From contig NZ_JAEKFT010000012.1 of NCBI RefSeq assembly GCF_018524365.1, positions 1 to 64,000 on the forward strand: a DNA stretch of 64,000 nt, read 5' to 3'. The stretch is from Denitromonas iodatirespirans (lineage in GTDB: Bacteria > Pseudomonadota > Gammaproteobacteria > Burkholderiales > Rhodocyclaceae). The notes under the pieces are model-generated. The model saw nothing but the letters and a program-made list of their open reading frames with translations. It had not been told where the DNA came from and made no database searches. This document shows, piece by piece, positions 8,055 to 17,370 of the stretch; position 1 is the stretch's first letter, and each line of letters starts with the position of its first letter. A program made the position numbers and the translations under genes.

Positions 8055-9221
8055 ATGGGCAAAGAAGAGCAGGCCCGGAGGGTGGTGTGCACCCGGGGGC
8101 TGGGTGGATCGAAGGGCCCCGTGAGGGTCGGTTTTCTGTTGCTGGACAATTTCACGCTGATCGCGCAGTCGGCGGCCATTGACCCCTTGCGCATGGCCAA
8201 CCACTTGAGTGGCGAGCAGCACTATCAGTGGTTCACGCTCAGCGAGACCGGTGATCCGGTGCGCGCGAGCGACGGTCAGCGCATTTTGCCCGATGCCCCG
8301 ATGGACAGCGCGCAGGACCTGGACATCGTGATCGTCTGCGGTGGCGTCGGACAGCAGCAGGCCGGCACCAAGGCGCATCTGCGCTTCTTGCAGGCGCAGG
8401 CGCGGCGCGGCGCCATGGTCGGCGGGGTGTGCACGGGCGCCTGGGTGTTGGCCCAGGCCGGCTTGCTCGACGGCTACCGCGCCAGCATCCACTGGGAGTG
8501 CATCGCCGGGCTGCAGGAGGCCTTTCCGAAGGTGCTGGTGACGAACCGCCTGTTCACAATCGAGGCTAACCGTCTGACCTCGTCGGGGGGGACCGCGCCA
8601 CTGGACATGATGCTCAGGCTGATCGGCCAGCAGCACGGGCGCGAACTGGTGAGCGCCATCTCGGAGATGTTCGTGTATGAGCGCGTCCGTGGCGAGCAGG
8701 AGCAGCAGCGGATTCCCCTCAGGCATGTGCTGGGGACCTCGCAACCGCGCTTGCGCGAGATCGTCGAGCTGATGGAAGCCAATGTCGAGGAGCCGCTCGA
8801 TCTCGCCGAGTTGTCGGTCGCCGCGCGCATTTCGCGGCGCCAGCTCGAACGCCTCTTCCTCAAGCATCTGGATTGTTCGCCCTCGCGCTATTACCTGACG
8901 ATCCGCATGAACCGGGCGCGCCAGCTGCTGCGCCAGACCTCGATGACGATCATCGAGGTCGCCACGGCCTGCGGATTCGTGTCGACGCCGCATTTCTCGA
9001 AGTGCTATCGCGCCGCGTTCGGGGTGCCGCCGAGCAGCGAGCGAACCATCGAGCCCGCGGTGCGAGGCGTGCGCGGCCGGCGTGGCGTTTTCGTGGCCGA
9101 AGAGCGGCTCGAGACGGGGCTGCCGACCTCGACCGCGGAGTTGATGCTGATGGCCGCAAGGGGCGAGGCGACCTACGGCAGTGTCCGGGTTCGGCCTGAG
9201 GTCGCTGCGCCAATGTGCTGA
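8055..9221 (+). CDS. gbdR: GbdR-like GlxA-family transcriptional activator
   Basis: A 388-residue regulator with an N-terminal DJ-1/PfpI-like sensor domain (about 20-190) and a C-terminal AraC-type DNA-binding domain (about 240-335). The opening VGFLLLDNFTLIA and the body (LRMANHLSG, VCGGVG, ISRRQLERLF, SPSRYYL, FVSTPHFSKCYR) closely resemble Pseudomonas GbdR, which senses glycine betaine and dimethylglycine and activates gbc and dgc genes. The ATG at 8055 follows AAGGAGG closely; the overlapping GTG at 8052 is too near it. The gene precedes the dgc run on the same strand. The orthology is from memory of the family. Confidence 0.85.
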   Translation: MGKEEQARRVVCTRGLGGSKGPVRVGFLLLDNFTLIAQSAAIDPLRMANHLSGEQHYQWFTLSETGDPVRASDGQRILPDAPMDSAQDLDIVIVCGGVGQQQAGTKAHLRFLQAQARRGAMVGGVCTGAWVLAQAGLLDGYRASIHWECIAGLQEAFPKVLVTNRLFTIEANRLTSSGGTAPLDMMLRLIGQQHGRELVSAISEMFVYERVRGEQEQQRIPLRHVLGTSQPRLREIVELMEANVEEPLDLAELSVAARISRRQLERLFLKHLDCSPSRYYLTIRMNRARQLLRQTSMTIIEVATACGFVSTPHFSKCYRAAFGVPPSSERTIEPAVRGVRGRRGVFVAEERLETGLPTSTAELMLMAARGEATYGSVRVRPEVAAPMC

Positions 9222-9390
9222 GCGTTGACCGCCTTGTGGGCGCCGCGCGGACCCCGTCCGTCCGGCGCCCGGCGAGCCCCGTTCGGATGGCGCAATTTGG
9301 CTCGTCTCTGTCGTTTCCCGTGCGATAGGGCTCGCGTCCGTAACGTTATGCTTCTCTTCACTAATTCGGCGCTTGGTGAGGAGACGCGAG

Positions 9391-10368
9391 ATGAATGCCA
9401 GGGAAGTTCACAACAGTGCCGTCGTCATTGACGGACTGATCATTGCGAAGTGGAACAGGGAGCTGTTCGAAGACATGCGCCGTGGCGGCCTGACCGCGGC
9501 CAACTGCACGGTGTCGGTGTGGGAAGACTTCCAGGCGACCGTCGACAACATCGCCATGGTCAACCGGCTGATGACCGAGAACGCCGACCTGGTGATTCCG
9601 GTGCGCACCACCGCCGATATCGCCGCCGCCAAGGCCGCCGGCAAGACCGGCATCATCCTGGGCTTCCAGAATGCGCATGCCTTCGAGGACAAGCTCGGCT
9701 ATGTCGAGATCTTCAAGAAGCTGGGCGTGGGCATCGTGCAGATGTGCTACAACACCCAGAACCTCGTCGGCACCGGCTGTTACGAGCGTGACGGCGGCCT
9801 GTCCGGCTTCGGCCGCGAGGTGGTGGCCGAGATGAACCGCGTGGGCGTCATGTGCGATCTGTCGCACGTGGGCGCCAAGACCTCCGAGGAGGTCATCCTC
9901 GAATCGAAGAAGCCGGTGTGCTACTCGCACTGCCTGCCCTCGGGCCTCAAAGAGCATCCGCGCAACAAGTCCGACGCGGAACTCAAGTTCATCGCCGATC
10001 ACGGCGGTTTTGTCGGCGTGACCATGTTCGCCCCCTTCCTCAAGAAGGGCATCGACTCGACCATCGACGACTACGCCGAGGCGATCGAGTACGTGATGAA
10101 CCTCGTCGGCGAGGACGCGATCGGCATCGGTACCGACTTTACCCAGGGCCATGACCAGCAGTTCTTCGAGTGGCTGACCCATGACAAGGGCTACGCCCGC
10201 CGGCTCACCAACTTCGGCAAGATCGTCAATCCGCTCGGTATCCGTACCGTCGGTGAATTCCCCAATCTGACCGAGACGCTGCTCGGCCGCGGCATGCCCG
10301 AGCGCGTGGTGCGCAAGGTCATGGGCGAGAACTGGGTCCGCGTGCTGCGCGACGTCTGGGGCGAGTGA
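9391..10368 (+). CDS. Renal-dipeptidase-like (M19) protein of the dgc operon
   Basis: A 325-residue protein of the membrane-dipeptidase (M19) amidohydrolase family. It matches the protein that precedes dgcA in Pseudomonas (PA5396-like). SHC and HPRNKSD in the middle and IGIGTDF near residue 250 follow the family. The N-terminal zinc motif HxD is absent: the place reads VIDGLIIAKW. The real substrate is therefore uncertain. The start at 9391 has a GAGGAG upstream; a GTG 18 bases earlier is also in frame. It is first in the dgc operon. Confidence 0.85.
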   Translation: MNAREVHNSAVVIDGLIIAKWNRELFEDMRRGGLTAANCTVSVWEDFQATVDNIAMVNRLMTENADLVIPVRTTADIAAAKAAGKTGIILGFQNAHAFEDKLGYVEIFKKLGVGIVQMCYNTQNLVGTGCYERDGGLSGFGREVVAEMNRVGVMCDLSHVGAKTSEEVILESKKPVCYSHCLPSGLKEHPRNKSDAELKFIADHGGFVGVTMFAPFLKKGIDSTIDDYAEAIEYVMNLVGEDAIGIGTDFTQGHDQQFFEWLTHDKGYARRLTNFGKIVNPLGIRTVGEFPNLTETLLGRGMPERVVRKVMGENWVRVLRDVWGE

Positions 10369-10416
10369 GCCCCTCCAAGCCCGGCAGACCCCAATACATC
10401 CAGGAGTTTCAGGAAC

Positions 10417-10944
10417 ATGAAGACCGCCCCCCAACTGCCCATCGAAGTCGATTCCGAGACCGGTGTGTGGACCACCGACGCGCTGCCCATGCTGTATGTG
10501 CCGCGTCACTTCTTCATCAACAACCACAAGGGCATCGAAGAGGAGATCGGCGCTGAACGCTATGCCGACATCCTCTACAAGGCCGGCTATAAATCCGCCT
10601 GGCACTGGTGCGAGAAGGAAGCCGCGCTGCACGGGCTGTCCGGCGAGGCGGTGTTCGAGCATTACATGAAGCGCCTGTCGCAGCGCGGCTGGGGGCTGTT
10701 CTCGATCGAGGCCATCGACCTGGAGGCCGGCACCTGCCGCGTGCGCCTGGATCACTCGGCCTTCGTCTATGAGTACGGCAAGGTCGGCCGCAAGATCGAA
10801 TACATGTTCACCGGTTGGTTCGCCGGCGCGATGGACCAGATCCTCGCCGCCGCCGGTAGCCCCTTGCGCACCCTCGCCGAGCAGACCCAGAGCGCCGCCG
10901 AGGAAGGCTGCGACCACGGCGTGTTCGTCACCCGCCCGCGCTGA
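10417..10944 (+). CDS. DUF5943 / V4R-like protein
   Basis: A 175-residue protein matching the DUF5943 protein between the dipeptidase and dgcA in Pseudomonas. Its C-terminal half is a V4R (4-vinyl reductase type) small-molecule-binding domain. The cysteines that usually close that domain are mostly gone: the place reads EQTQSAAEEGCDHGVF. No enzyme activity is known to me. AGGA upstream gives the start. A paralogue with the cysteines kept lies at 19302-19841. Confidence 0.75.
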   Translation: MKTAPQLPIEVDSETGVWTTDALPMLYVPRHFFINNHKGIEEEIGAERYADILYKAGYKSAWHWCEKEAALHGLSGEAVFEHYMKRLSQRGWGLFSIEAIDLEAGTCRVRLDHSAFVYEYGKVGRKIEYMFTGWFAGAMDQILAAAGSPLRTLAEQTQSAAEEGCDHGVFVTRPR

Positions 10945-10963
10945 AGAAGCAGGAGTACAGGTA

Positions 10964-13027
10964 ATGGCCCAGTTCGACGCCCTTTTTCAGCCGATCCAGA
11001 TCGGTAAGCTGACCATCCGCAACCGCATCGTCAGCACCGCGCATGCCGAGGTCTATGCCACCGACGGCGGCATGACCACCGAGCGCTACATCAAGTATTA
11101 CGAGGAAAAGGCCAAGGGCGGGCTCGGCCTCGCCATCTGCGGCGGCTCCTCGGTGGTCGCCATCGACAGCCCGCAGAGCTGGTGGAGTTCGGTGAACCTG
11201 TCGACCGACCGGATCATCCCGCACTTCCAGAACCTGGCCGATGCCATGCACAAGCACGGCGCCAAGATCATGATCCAGATCACCCACATGGGTCGGCGCT
11301 CGCGCTGGGACGGCGAGAACTGGCCGCACCTGGTCTCGCCCTCGGGCATCCGCGAGCCGGTGCACCGTGCCACCTGCAAGACCATCGAGCCCGAAGAGAT
11401 CGAACGCATCATCGGCAACTACGCCCAGGCCGCCCGCCGCGCGAAGGAAGGTGGGCTGGACGGGGTGGAGCTGTCGGCCGTGCACCAGCACTTGATCGAC
11501 CAGTTCTGGAGCCCGCGCGTGAACCACCGCACCGACGAGTGGGGCGGCTCCTTCGAGAACCGCATGCGTTTCGGCATGGAGGTGCTCAAGGCGGTTCGCG
11601 CCGAGGTCGGTCGCGACTTCGTGGTCGGCATGCGCATCTGCGGCGACGAGTTCCACCCCGATGGCCTCACCCACGAGGACATGAAGCAGATCGCCAAGTA
11701 CTACAGCGACACCGGCCTGCTCGACTTCATCGGCGTGATCGGCTCGGGCTGTGACACGCACAACACGCTGGCCAACGTGATCCCCAACATGAGCTACCCG
11801 CCGGAGCCCTTCCTGCACCTGGCGGCCGGGATCAAGGAAGTGGTGTCGGTGCCGGTGATCCACGCGCAGAACATCAAGGATCCGAACCAGGCGCAGCGCA
11901 TCCTCGAAGGCGGCTACGTGGATCTGGTCGGCATGACCCGCGCCCACATCGCCGACCCGCACTTCGTCAACAAGATCAAGCTCGGCCAGGTCGACCAGAT
12001 CCGCCAGTGCGTCGGCGCCAACTACTGCATCGACCGCCAGTACCAGGGCCTGGACGTGCTGTGCATCCAGAACGCGGCCACTTCGCGCGAGCACCAGGGC
12101 CTGCCGCACATCATCGAAAAGTCGACCGGGCCGAAGCGCAAGGTGGTGGTGGTCGGCGGTGGGCCGGCCGGCATGGAGGCGGCGCGTGTTGCCGCCGAGC
12201 GCGGCCACGACGTGACCCTGTTCGAGAAGAACGACGCGCTGGGCGGGCAGATCTCGCTTGCCGCGCGCGCGCCGCAACGCGACCAGATGGCCGGTATCAC
12301 GCGCTGGTATCAGCTCGAGCTGGCGCGCCTGAAGATCGACCTGCGCCTGGGCGTGGCGGCCGATGCGGCGACCATCATGGACCTGCGGCCTGACATCGTC
12401 GTGCTGGCGGTCGGCGGCCATCCCTTCATCGAGCAGAACCCGCACTGGGGCGCCGAAGAGGGGCTGGTGGTGAGCAGCTGGGACGTGCTCGCGGGCAAGG
12501 TTGCGCCGGGCAAGAACGTGCTGGTGTACGACACCATTTGCGAGTTCTCCGGCATGTCGGTGGCCGACTACCTCGCCGACAAAGGCGCCAAGGTCGAGAT
12601 CGTCACCGACGACATCAAGCCCGGCGTGGCGATCGGCGGCACCACCTTCCCGACCTACTACCGCAGCCTCTACCCCAAGGAAGTGATCATGACCGGGGAC
12701 CTGATGCTGGAGAAGGTCTATCGCGAAGGCGACAAGCTGGTGGCCTTGCTCGAGAACGAGTACACCGGCGCCAAGGAAGAGCGCGTGGTCGACCAGATCG
12801 TGATCGAGAACGGCGTACGGCCCGACGAGGCGCTGTACTACGAGCTCAAGCCCGGCGCCCGCAACAAGGGGCAGGTGAACATCGAGGAACTGTTCGCCAT
12901 GCAGCCGCAGTCGAGTCTGGCGGAGGCGGGCGAGGGCTACCTGCTGTTCCGCATCGGCGACTGTGTCTCCCAGCACAACACCCATGGCGCGATTCTCGAT
13001 GCGCTGAGGCTGTGCAAGGACTTTTGA
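10964..13027 (+). CDS. dgcA: Dimethylglycine demethylase subunit DgcA
   Basis: A 687-residue flavoprotein of the trimethylamine dehydrogenase / old yellow enzyme type. Residues 1-340 form the FMN TIM barrel. An iron-sulfur motif follows (C349, C355, C367), then a FAD/NAD-binding half starting with VVVVGGGPAGMEAARVA near residue 395. DgcA and DgcB oxidise dimethylglycine to sarcosine. The second cysteine of the usual four is Ala352. The start with AGGAG at 10951 replaces a longer in-frame extension that overlaps the previous gene. It follows that gene by 19 bases. Confidence 0.92.
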   Translation: MAQFDALFQPIQIGKLTIRNRIVSTAHAEVYATDGGMTTERYIKYYEEKAKGGLGLAICGGSSVVAIDSPQSWWSSVNLSTDRIIPHFQNLADAMHKHGAKIMIQITHMGRRSRWDGENWPHLVSPSGIREPVHRATCKTIEPEEIERIIGNYAQAARRAKEGGLDGVELSAVHQHLIDQFWSPRVNHRTDEWGGSFENRMRFGMEVLKAVRAEVGRDFVVGMRICGDEFHPDGLTHEDMKQIAKYYSDTGLLDFIGVIGSGCDTHNTLANVIPNMSYPPEPFLHLAAGIKEVVSVPVIHAQNIKDPNQAQRILEGGYVDLVGMTRAHIADPHFVNKIKLGQVDQIRQCVGANYCIDRQYQGLDVLCIQNAATSREHQGLPHIIEKSTGPKRKVVVVGGGPAGMEAARVAAERGHDVTLFEKNDALGGQISLAARAPQRDQMAGITRWYQLELARLKIDLRLGVAADAATIMDLRPDIVVLAVGGHPFIEQNPHWGAEEGLVVSSWDVLAGKVAPGKNVLVYDTICEFSGMSVADYLADKGAKVEIVTDDIKPGVAIGGTTFPTYYRSLYPKEVIMTGDLMLEKVYREGDKLVALLENEYTGAKEERVVDQIVIENGVRPDEALYYELKPGARNKGQVNIEELFAMQPQSSLAEAGEGYLLFRIGDCVSQHNTHGAILDALRLCKDF

Positions 13028-13234
13028 GAGGCGACGGCCCCCACGCTTGCGCCTGTCGCCGCTGCGCTGCCCCCCGAGGGGGCGCTCGCCGCCTTGCGGC
13101 GGCCCGGCGGCGGCGAGGGTGGGGGCTTCGTGGCCCGGCTCTGATGTGCCACATACGGCGGAAGGCGCGCGACGCGCTTTTCCGCCCTACGCGATATGCG
13201 TTCCGTATCTGCCCTCGGATCGTAGGAGAGACCC

Positions 13235-15175
13235 ATGCTTGACGTTGTGCTGCCCATCCTGATCTTCGCCGCGCTGGCGCTCGCCCTGGCCGGCGCGCTG
13301 CGGCGCATCGGGCTGTGGCGCCAGGGCCGCGCCGCGCCGGTGCAGCTCTTGGCCGGGCTCGCGGCCATGCCGCGCCGCTACCTCGTCGACCTGCACCACG
13401 TGGTGGCGCGCGACAAGGTCTTCGCCAACACCCACGTGGCCACCGGCGGCGGCTTCGTGCTCGCCGCGTTGCTCTTGATCGCGGTGCACGGCTTCGGACT
13501 CGAGAGCCGGGTGCTCGCCTGGGCACTGCTCGCGGCCACCGCGGTGATGTTCGTCGGTGCGCTGCGGGTTGCCGCGCGGCGCAAGGATCCTCCCGCGCGG
13601 CTTTCGCGCGGGCCGTGGATGCGCCTGCCCAAGAGCCTGTTCGCCTTCTCGGTGAGTGTGTTCCTGGTGACGCTGCCCGCCGCCGGCGTGCTGCCGGCCG
13701 GCTTCGGCGGCTGGGCGCTCGCCGCCGTGCTGGCCCTCGTGGTGGCCTGGGGCCTGGGCGAGATGTTCTTCGGCATGACCTGGGGCGGGCCGATGAAGCA
13801 CGCCTTTGCCGGCGCGCTGCACCTGGCCTTCCACCGCCGGCCCGAACGCTTCGGCGGCGGTCGCTCGACCGGTCTGAAACCGCTCGATCTCAACGATGCA
13901 TCAGCACCGCTGGGCGTTGGCAAACCAGTGGATTTCACCTGGAACCAGCTGCTCGGCTTCGATGCCTGCGTGCAGTGCGGCCGCTGCGAGGCGATGTGCC
14001 CGGCCTTCGCCGCCGGTCAGCCGCTCAACCCGAAGAAGCTGATCCAGGACATGGTGGTCGGCCTGGCCGGCGGCACCGACGCGGCCTATGCCGGCTCGCC
14101 CTATCCCGGCATGCCGGTCGGCGAACATGGCGGCGATGTGCACAGCCCGATCGTGCTGCGAGAGGGCCGCGCGCTGGTCGATGCGGACACCTTGTGGTCG
14201 TGCACCACCTGCCGCGCCTGCGTCGAGGAATGCCCGATGATGATCGAGCATGTGGACGCCATCGTCGACATGCGCCGCCACCTCACCATGGAGCACGGCA
14301 ACACCCCCAACAAGGGGGGCGAGGTGCTCGAAAACCTCGCCGCCACCGACAACCCGGGCGGCTTCGATCCGGCCTCGCGCATGAACTGGGCTGCCGATCT
14401 GGACCTGCCGCTGATCAGCGCGCGCGGCTCGGCCGAGGTGCTGCTGTGGCTGGGCGACGGTGCCTTCGATATGCGCAACCAGCGCACCCTGCGCGCCCTG
14501 GTCAAGGTGCTGCGCGCGGCGAAGGTGGACTTTGCAGTGCTCGGCAACGACGAGCTCGATTCGGGCGACGTGGCCCGCCGCCTCGGCGACGAAGCCACCT
14601 TCCAGTCGCTGGCCGCACGCAACATCGCCACGCTCGCGCAATACCGCTTCGAGCACATCGTGACCTGCGACCCGCACAGCTTCCACGTGCTCAAGAACGA
14701 ATACCCCGCGCTCGGCGGCCACTACGACGTGAGCCATCACAGCACCTATATTTCACAACTGATGGCGGCGGGGCGTCTCGCGCTCGGCCAGTGGTCGGGC
14801 GGCAAGGTGACCTACCACGACCCGTGCTATCTCGGCCGCTACAACGGCGAGTACGAGGCCCCGCGCAATGCGCTCAAGGGCATCGGCATCAAGGTGGTGG
14901 AGATGGAGCGTTCTGGTTTCCGCTCGCGCTGCTGTGGCGGTGGCGGCGGCGCGCCGATCACCGACATCCCCGGCAAGCAGCGCATCCCCGACATGCGCAT
15001 GGCGGAGATCAACGCCACCGGGGCGGACATCGTCGCCGTCGGCTGTCCGCAATGCACGGCGATGCTCGAAGGCGTCGTGGGTGAGCGTGCCGAGGTGCTG
15101 GACATCGCCGAGCTGGTCGCGGCGCAGCTCGCGGCGGCACCGGCGCAGCGTGTGAAAGAGGAGGTGACGGCATGA
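13235..15175 (+). CDS. dgcB: Dimethylglycine demethylase iron-sulfur subunit DgcB
   Basis: A 646-residue membrane protein. The first 190 residues hold several hydrophobic helices. Two ferredoxin-type clusters follow: CVQCGRCEAMCP and CTTCRACVEECP. The last third has the two CCG domains of heterodisulfide-reductase-like proteins (CCGGGGG near the end). It is thought to pass electrons from DgcA and the Etf pair to the respiratory chain. AGGAGAG at 13224-13230 gives the start. The 207-bp gap after dgcA is GC-rich with small hairpins and no gene. Confidence 0.9.
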   Translation: MLDVVLPILIFAALALALAGALRRIGLWRQGRAAPVQLLAGLAAMPRRYLVDLHHVVARDKVFANTHVATGGGFVLAALLLIAVHGFGLESRVLAWALLAATAVMFVGALRVAARRKDPPARLSRGPWMRLPKSLFAFSVSVFLVTLPAAGVLPAGFGGWALAAVLALVVAWGLGEMFFGMTWGGPMKHAFAGALHLAFHRRPERFGGGRSTGLKPLDLNDASAPLGVGKPVDFTWNQLLGFDACVQCGRCEAMCPAFAAGQPLNPKKLIQDMVVGLAGGTDAAYAGSPYPGMPVGEHGGDVHSPIVLREGRALVDADTLWSCTTCRACVEECPMMIEHVDAIVDMRRHLTMEHGNTPNKGGEVLENLAATDNPGGFDPASRMNWAADLDLPLISARGSAEVLLWLGDGAFDMRNQRTLRALVKVLRAAKVDFAVLGNDELDSGDVARRLGDEATFQSLAARNIATLAQYRFEHIVTCDPHSFHVLKNEYPALGGHYDVSHHSTYISQLMAAGRLALGQWSGGKVTYHDPCYLGRYNGEYEAPRNALKGIGIKVVEMERSGFRSRCCGGGGGAPITDIPGKQRIPDMRMAEINATGADIVAVGCPQCTAMLEGVVGERAEVLDIAELVAAQLAAAPAQRVKEEVTA

Positions 15176-15205
15176 GACACCCTCAGTCGAGCCTTTACGG
15201 GCTGT

Positions 15206-15298
15206 GTAGCCCGGATGCAGGCCGCAGGCCGGAATCCGGGAATGGCAGCGAAACAGGTACGGCCGACCCCGGATTCCGTTTCACGCCATCCGGGCTAC
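15206..15298. repeat. REP-like nested inverted repeat
   Basis: Outer arms GTAGCCCGGATG (15206-15217) and CATCCGGGCTAC (15287-15298) are perfect complements. Inner arms CGGAATCCGGG (15230-15240) and CCCGGATTCCG (15268-15278) are also perfect. It fills the gap between dgcB and etfA. Similar GTAGCCCGGATG units are common dispersed extragenic repeats in related bacteria. Confidence 0.8.
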
Positions 15299-15320
15299 GC
15301 GCTCACACGGAGGAGCTGGC

Positions 15321-16571
15321 ATGAACGACATCGTCAGACGCGATCCGCGCAGCGAGTGGATCGCCCGCAACCGCCTGCATCCCGAGCATGACGCGGTGCT
15401 TGCCCGGATGGGCGGCGGGGCGCCGGCGGCGCAGTGGATGGGGCCCAACGGCGTGATCCGGCGCGATCCGCACGCGGTCGGCTTCATCGGCCCGAACGGC
15501 ATCCGCCGCATCGACCGCAGTGGCGCCCAGAGCGCCGGCGCGGGCGGGGCGGCGAGGCGTGAGGCGGCCGCGGCCCCGGCACGCCGGCGGGTCGACATCG
15601 ATACCCCGGCCTTCTTCATCGCGGTGGTGGCGGACATGCCCGGTGGTCGCCTGTCGGCACATGATCGCGACCTGCTCGGGCTGGCGCGCCAACTCGCCGA
15701 CGCCGAGACGGATGGCGCGGTGCTGCTGGTCAGCTTCGGCGATCCGCGCGAGACGGGGCTCGGCGAGGCCGGCGTCGACCGGGTGCTCAATTTCGCCGGC
15801 GAGCAGTTCGAGGGCTATGCGCCGGAGCTGCGCCTGACCGCGCTGGGCGGGGTCGAGCGGCAGCATGCGCCGCGCCACTGGCTGTTCCCCGATTCGCCGC
15901 TGGGCGGCGCGGAGCTGGGCAGGCGCTTTGCGGCGCGCCTCGGCGAACGGCCGGCGACGCAGGTGTGGCAGATCGCCGATGGGCGGTGCACGGGCCGCGG
16001 CGCAGCCGGCGCCAGCGACATCACGCGCGAGTTGCCGCGCATCGTGCTGGCCCTGCCCGAATGCGCCGAGCCGGTGGCCGACACCGTCCATGCGGCCGAG
16101 GCTATCGCGCCGCCCGCGGCCCTGCCGCAGGCACTGCGCCGTGTCGAGGACCTCGGCGCGGTGGCGGTCGACCCGGCCGGCGTGGCCCTGGCCGAGGCGG
16201 AGTTCATTCTCTCGGCGGGCAACGGCATCCACGATTGGGACGGCTTTCATCAGGCGGCCCGCGTGCTGGGCGCCACCGAAGGGGCCTCGCGGGTGGCAGT
16301 GGACAACGGCTTCATGCCGCGTCACCGGCAGGTCGGCGCGACCGGCACCTGGGTGACGGCGCGGGTGTACCTGTCGGCCGGCATCTCGGGGGCGGTCCAG
16401 CACCTGCAGGGCATCCAGCAATGCGACAAGGTGGTGGCGATCAACACCGACGCGGGCTGCGACATGGTCAAGCGCGCCGATCTGGCGGTGATCGCCGATA
16501 CCGGCGAGGTGCTCGCCGCGCTGGTGGAACTGGTTGAAGGCGGTCGGAAGGAGCAACGCAATGCGGCGTGA
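15321..16571 (+). CDS. etfA: Electron transfer flavoprotein alpha subunit
   Basis: A 416-residue EtfA. The C-terminal FAD domain is clear: HRQVGATGTWV, LSAGISGAVQHLQG and AINTDAGCDM. Classic EtfA has about 315 residues; here about 95 extra residues come first and include a repeated GPNG..R unit (WMGPNGVIRRDP, FIGPNGIRRIDR). The extension resembles that of the dgc-linked EtfA of Pseudomonas. The job is to take electrons from DgcA and/or sarcosine oxidation. GGAGG precedes the ATG. It overlaps etfB by 11 bases. Confidence 0.9.
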   Translation: MNDIVRRDPRSEWIARNRLHPEHDAVLARMGGGAPAAQWMGPNGVIRRDPHAVGFIGPNGIRRIDRSGAQSAGAGGAARREAAAAPARRRVDIDTPAFFIAVVADMPGGRLSAHDRDLLGLARQLADAETDGAVLLVSFGDPRETGLGEAGVDRVLNFAGEQFEGYAPELRLTALGGVERQHAPRHWLFPDSPLGGAELGRRFAARLGERPATQVWQIADGRCTGRGAAGASDITRELPRIVLALPECAEPVADTVHAAEAIAPPAALPQALRRVEDLGAVAVDPAGVALAEAEFILSAGNGIHDWDGFHQAARVLGATEGASRVAVDNGFMPRHRQVGATGTWVTARVYLSAGISGAVQHLQGIQQCDKVVAINTDAGCDMVKRADLAVIADTGEVLAALVELVEGGRKEQRNAA

Positions 16572-17370
16572 GGACATCAAACAGGTGCAAGGCCTGAAGG
16601 TCGCGGCGCTGGTGTCGGTGGGCCGCCATCCGGTGACGGGGCGGCCGCGGCGCGCCGATTTCGATGCGCGGGCGGTCGAGATGGGTTTGTCGCTGGTGGC
16701 GCCCGAAAACATGAGCCTGCTGCACGCGGGCGAGTGCTCGCCCGAGCGCGAAAGCGCGCTGCGCGGCTATCTGGGCATGGGCATCGGCGCCCTCGATGTG
16801 CTGGACCAGCCGCCCGAGGCGGACATCGTGCCGGCCCTCGAAGCGCGGCTGCGGGAGATGGGCGCGCGGCTCGTCTTGTGCGGGGCGCGGGGCGAGATGG
16901 GTGAGGCCTCCGGCCTGGTGCCCTTCCTGCTGGCCGAGCGCCTGGGCTGGTCGCTGGTGAGCGGCCTGGCGCAGATCGAATCGGTCGATGGCGACTCCAT
17001 GACCGTGCTGCAGGCGCTGCCGCGCGGGCAGCGGCGGCGGTTGAAGGTGCGCCTGCCGGCCGTGGTCACCGTGGATGCGGCCGCGCAGGCCGCGCGCCAG
17101 AGCGCCTACGGGCCGGCACGGCGCGGCGAGCTGCGGCGGATCGAGGGTGAGGTCACGCCCGATGCCGCGGCCCGCGACTGGAACACGGCACCGGCGAAGA
17201 AGCGGCCCAAGCGCCTCAAGATCGTCAAGGCCGCCTCGGCGCGCGACCGCTTCAAGGCGGCCGCGGCCAAGGCCGAGGGCGGCGGCGGTCAGGTGCTCAC
17301 CGGGCTTTCGCCGCAAGCCGGCGCCGAGGCCATCCTCAAGTTGCTGCGCGAGGAGGGGGTGTTGCGATGA
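16561..17370 (+). CDS. etfB: Electron transfer flavoprotein beta subunit
   Basis: A 269-residue EtfB partner of the preceding gene. The middle has the AMP-binding fold (VLCGARGEMGEASGLVPFLLAE) and the RLKVRLPAVVTVD segment typical of the subunit. The C-terminal 60 residues are lysine-rich (KKRPKRLKIVKAASARDRFK). AAGGAG lies about 10 bases before the ATG at 16561, inside the end of etfA. The two genes are translationally coupled. Confidence 0.9.
   Translation: MRREDIKQVQGLKVAALVSVGRHPVTGRPRRADFDARAVEMGLSLVAPENMSLLHAGECSPERESALRGYLGMGIGALDVLDQPPEADIVPALEARLREMGARLVLCGARGEMGEASGLVPFLLAERLGWSLVSGLAQIESVDGDSMTVLQALPRGQRRRLKVRLPAVVTVDAAAQAARQSAYGPARRGELRRIEGEVTPDAAARDWNTAPAKKRPKRLKIVKAASARDRFKAAAAKAEGGGGQVLTGLSPQAGAEAILKLLREEGVLR

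Noticed and set aside
10928-12985. Long minus-strand open frame opposite dgcA
   Set aside because: Shadow of dgcA; composition is dominated by His, Val, Gly and Ala with no domain.
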